Made by a program: the position numbers and the translations under genes
DNA from: Hypomesus transpacificus
Taxonomy: Eukaryota > Chordata > Actinopteri > Osmeriformes > Osmeridae
Reading direction: 5' to 3'
NCBI RefSeq assembly: GCF_021917145.1
Contig: NC_061075.1
Span: 486,215 to 550,214, forward strand
DNA length: 64,000 nucleotides
In this document: positions 63,525-64,000 of the stretch, in pieces
Position numbering within the stretch: position 1 is the stretch's first letter
Layout: each line of letters begins with the position of its first letter
Notes under the pieces: model-generated
Seen by the model: the letters and a program-made list of their open reading frames with translations, nothing else
Told to the model about the DNA's origin: nothing
Database searches by the model: none

Positions 63525-64000
63525 CTGGAGGGAGCGTCTCTCCTCTGAGGGAGTGTCTCTCCTCTGAGGGAGCGTCTCTCCTGGAGGGAGCGTCTCTCCT
63601 CTGAGGGAGCGTCTCTCCTGGAGGGAGCGTCTCTCCTCTGAGGGAGCGTCTCTCCTGGAGGGAGCGTCTCTCCTCTGAGGGAGCGTCTCTCCTGGAGGGA
63701 GCGTCTCTCCTCTGAGTGAGCGTCTCTCCTCTGAGGGAGCGTCTCTCCTGGAGGGAGCGTCTCTCCTGGAGGGAGCGTCTCTCCTCTGAGGGAGCGTCTC
63801 TCCTGGAGGGAGCGTCTCTCCTCTGAGGGAGCGTCTCTCCTCTGAGGGAGCGTCTCTCCTGGAGGGAGCGTCTCTCCTGGAGGGAGCGTCTCTCCTGGAG
63901 GGAGCGTCTCTCCTCTGAGGGAGCGTCTCTCCTGGAGGGAGCGTCTCTCCTCTGAGGGAGCGTCTCTCCTCTGAGGGAGCGTCTCTCCTGGAGGGAGCGT
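63525..64000 (+). repeat. 18/19-bp minisatellite running off the window end
   Basis: Two unit forms, GGAGCGTCTCTCCTCTGAG (19) and GGAGCGTCTCTCCTGGAG (18), alternate about 25 times and are nearly identical within each form. The array is cut by the window edge, so its true length is unknown. Confidence 0.97.

Overview
This window comes from a vertebrate genome and almost certainly from a teleost fish. It holds spliced genes with GT-AG introns and proteins that align along their length with known vertebrate families. It also carries tRNA-derived SINEs, a Tc1/mariner remnant, an RTE/Rex3-type LINE with a short-repeat tail, and unusually dense mini- and microsatellites. No bacterial, organellar or viral genes were seen. 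Identifications rest on recalled protein families, since no search was run.

Layout. (1) 1-8606, plus strand: the 3' part of the rootletin gene (crocc), 15 exons giving about 886 residues of coiled coil up to the stop. (2) 11019-11930, minus strand: syntaxin-11 (stx11), one coding exon with a probable 5'UTR exon near 12.7 kb; crocc and stx11 are tail to tail. (3) 14758-34749, plus strand: mthfd1l, mitochondrial monofunctional C1-tetrahydrofolate synthase, 22 exons totalling exactly 762 codons; about the last 215 residues are missing. (4) 35181-35280: a 100-N assembly gap. (5) 35710-41772, plus strand: slco2a1, prostaglandin/organic anion transporter, 12 exons to the stop; the first ~80 residues are missing. 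(6) 43824 to beyond 61063, plus strand: rab6 (probably rab6b), exons 1 and 2 separated by a 17-kb intron that contains the LINE and many tandem repeats. Intron 2 runs off the window. SLCO2A1 and RAB6B are neighbours in human 3q22, and STX11 and MTHFD1L both lie on human 6q. The gap therefore joins two blocks that are separate in human, and a wrong scaffold join is possible. The genes do not form one pathway: they serve cilia, membrane fusion, mitochondrial one-carbon metabolism, prostaglandin uptake and Golgi traffic.

The most striking pattern is that four minisatellites in three genes are tandem copies of an exon end plus its 5' splice site: crocc at 7655 (15 donors), mthfd1l at 24669 (6), slco2a1 at 36294 (4) and slco2a1 at 40715 (3). 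In crocc and mthfd1l the unit length is a multiple of three and the repeat is open in the gene's frame. Use of later donors would add 12/13-residue or 16-residue modules. This looks like a recurrent process making arrays of competing splice donors, and it deserves transcript-level checking.
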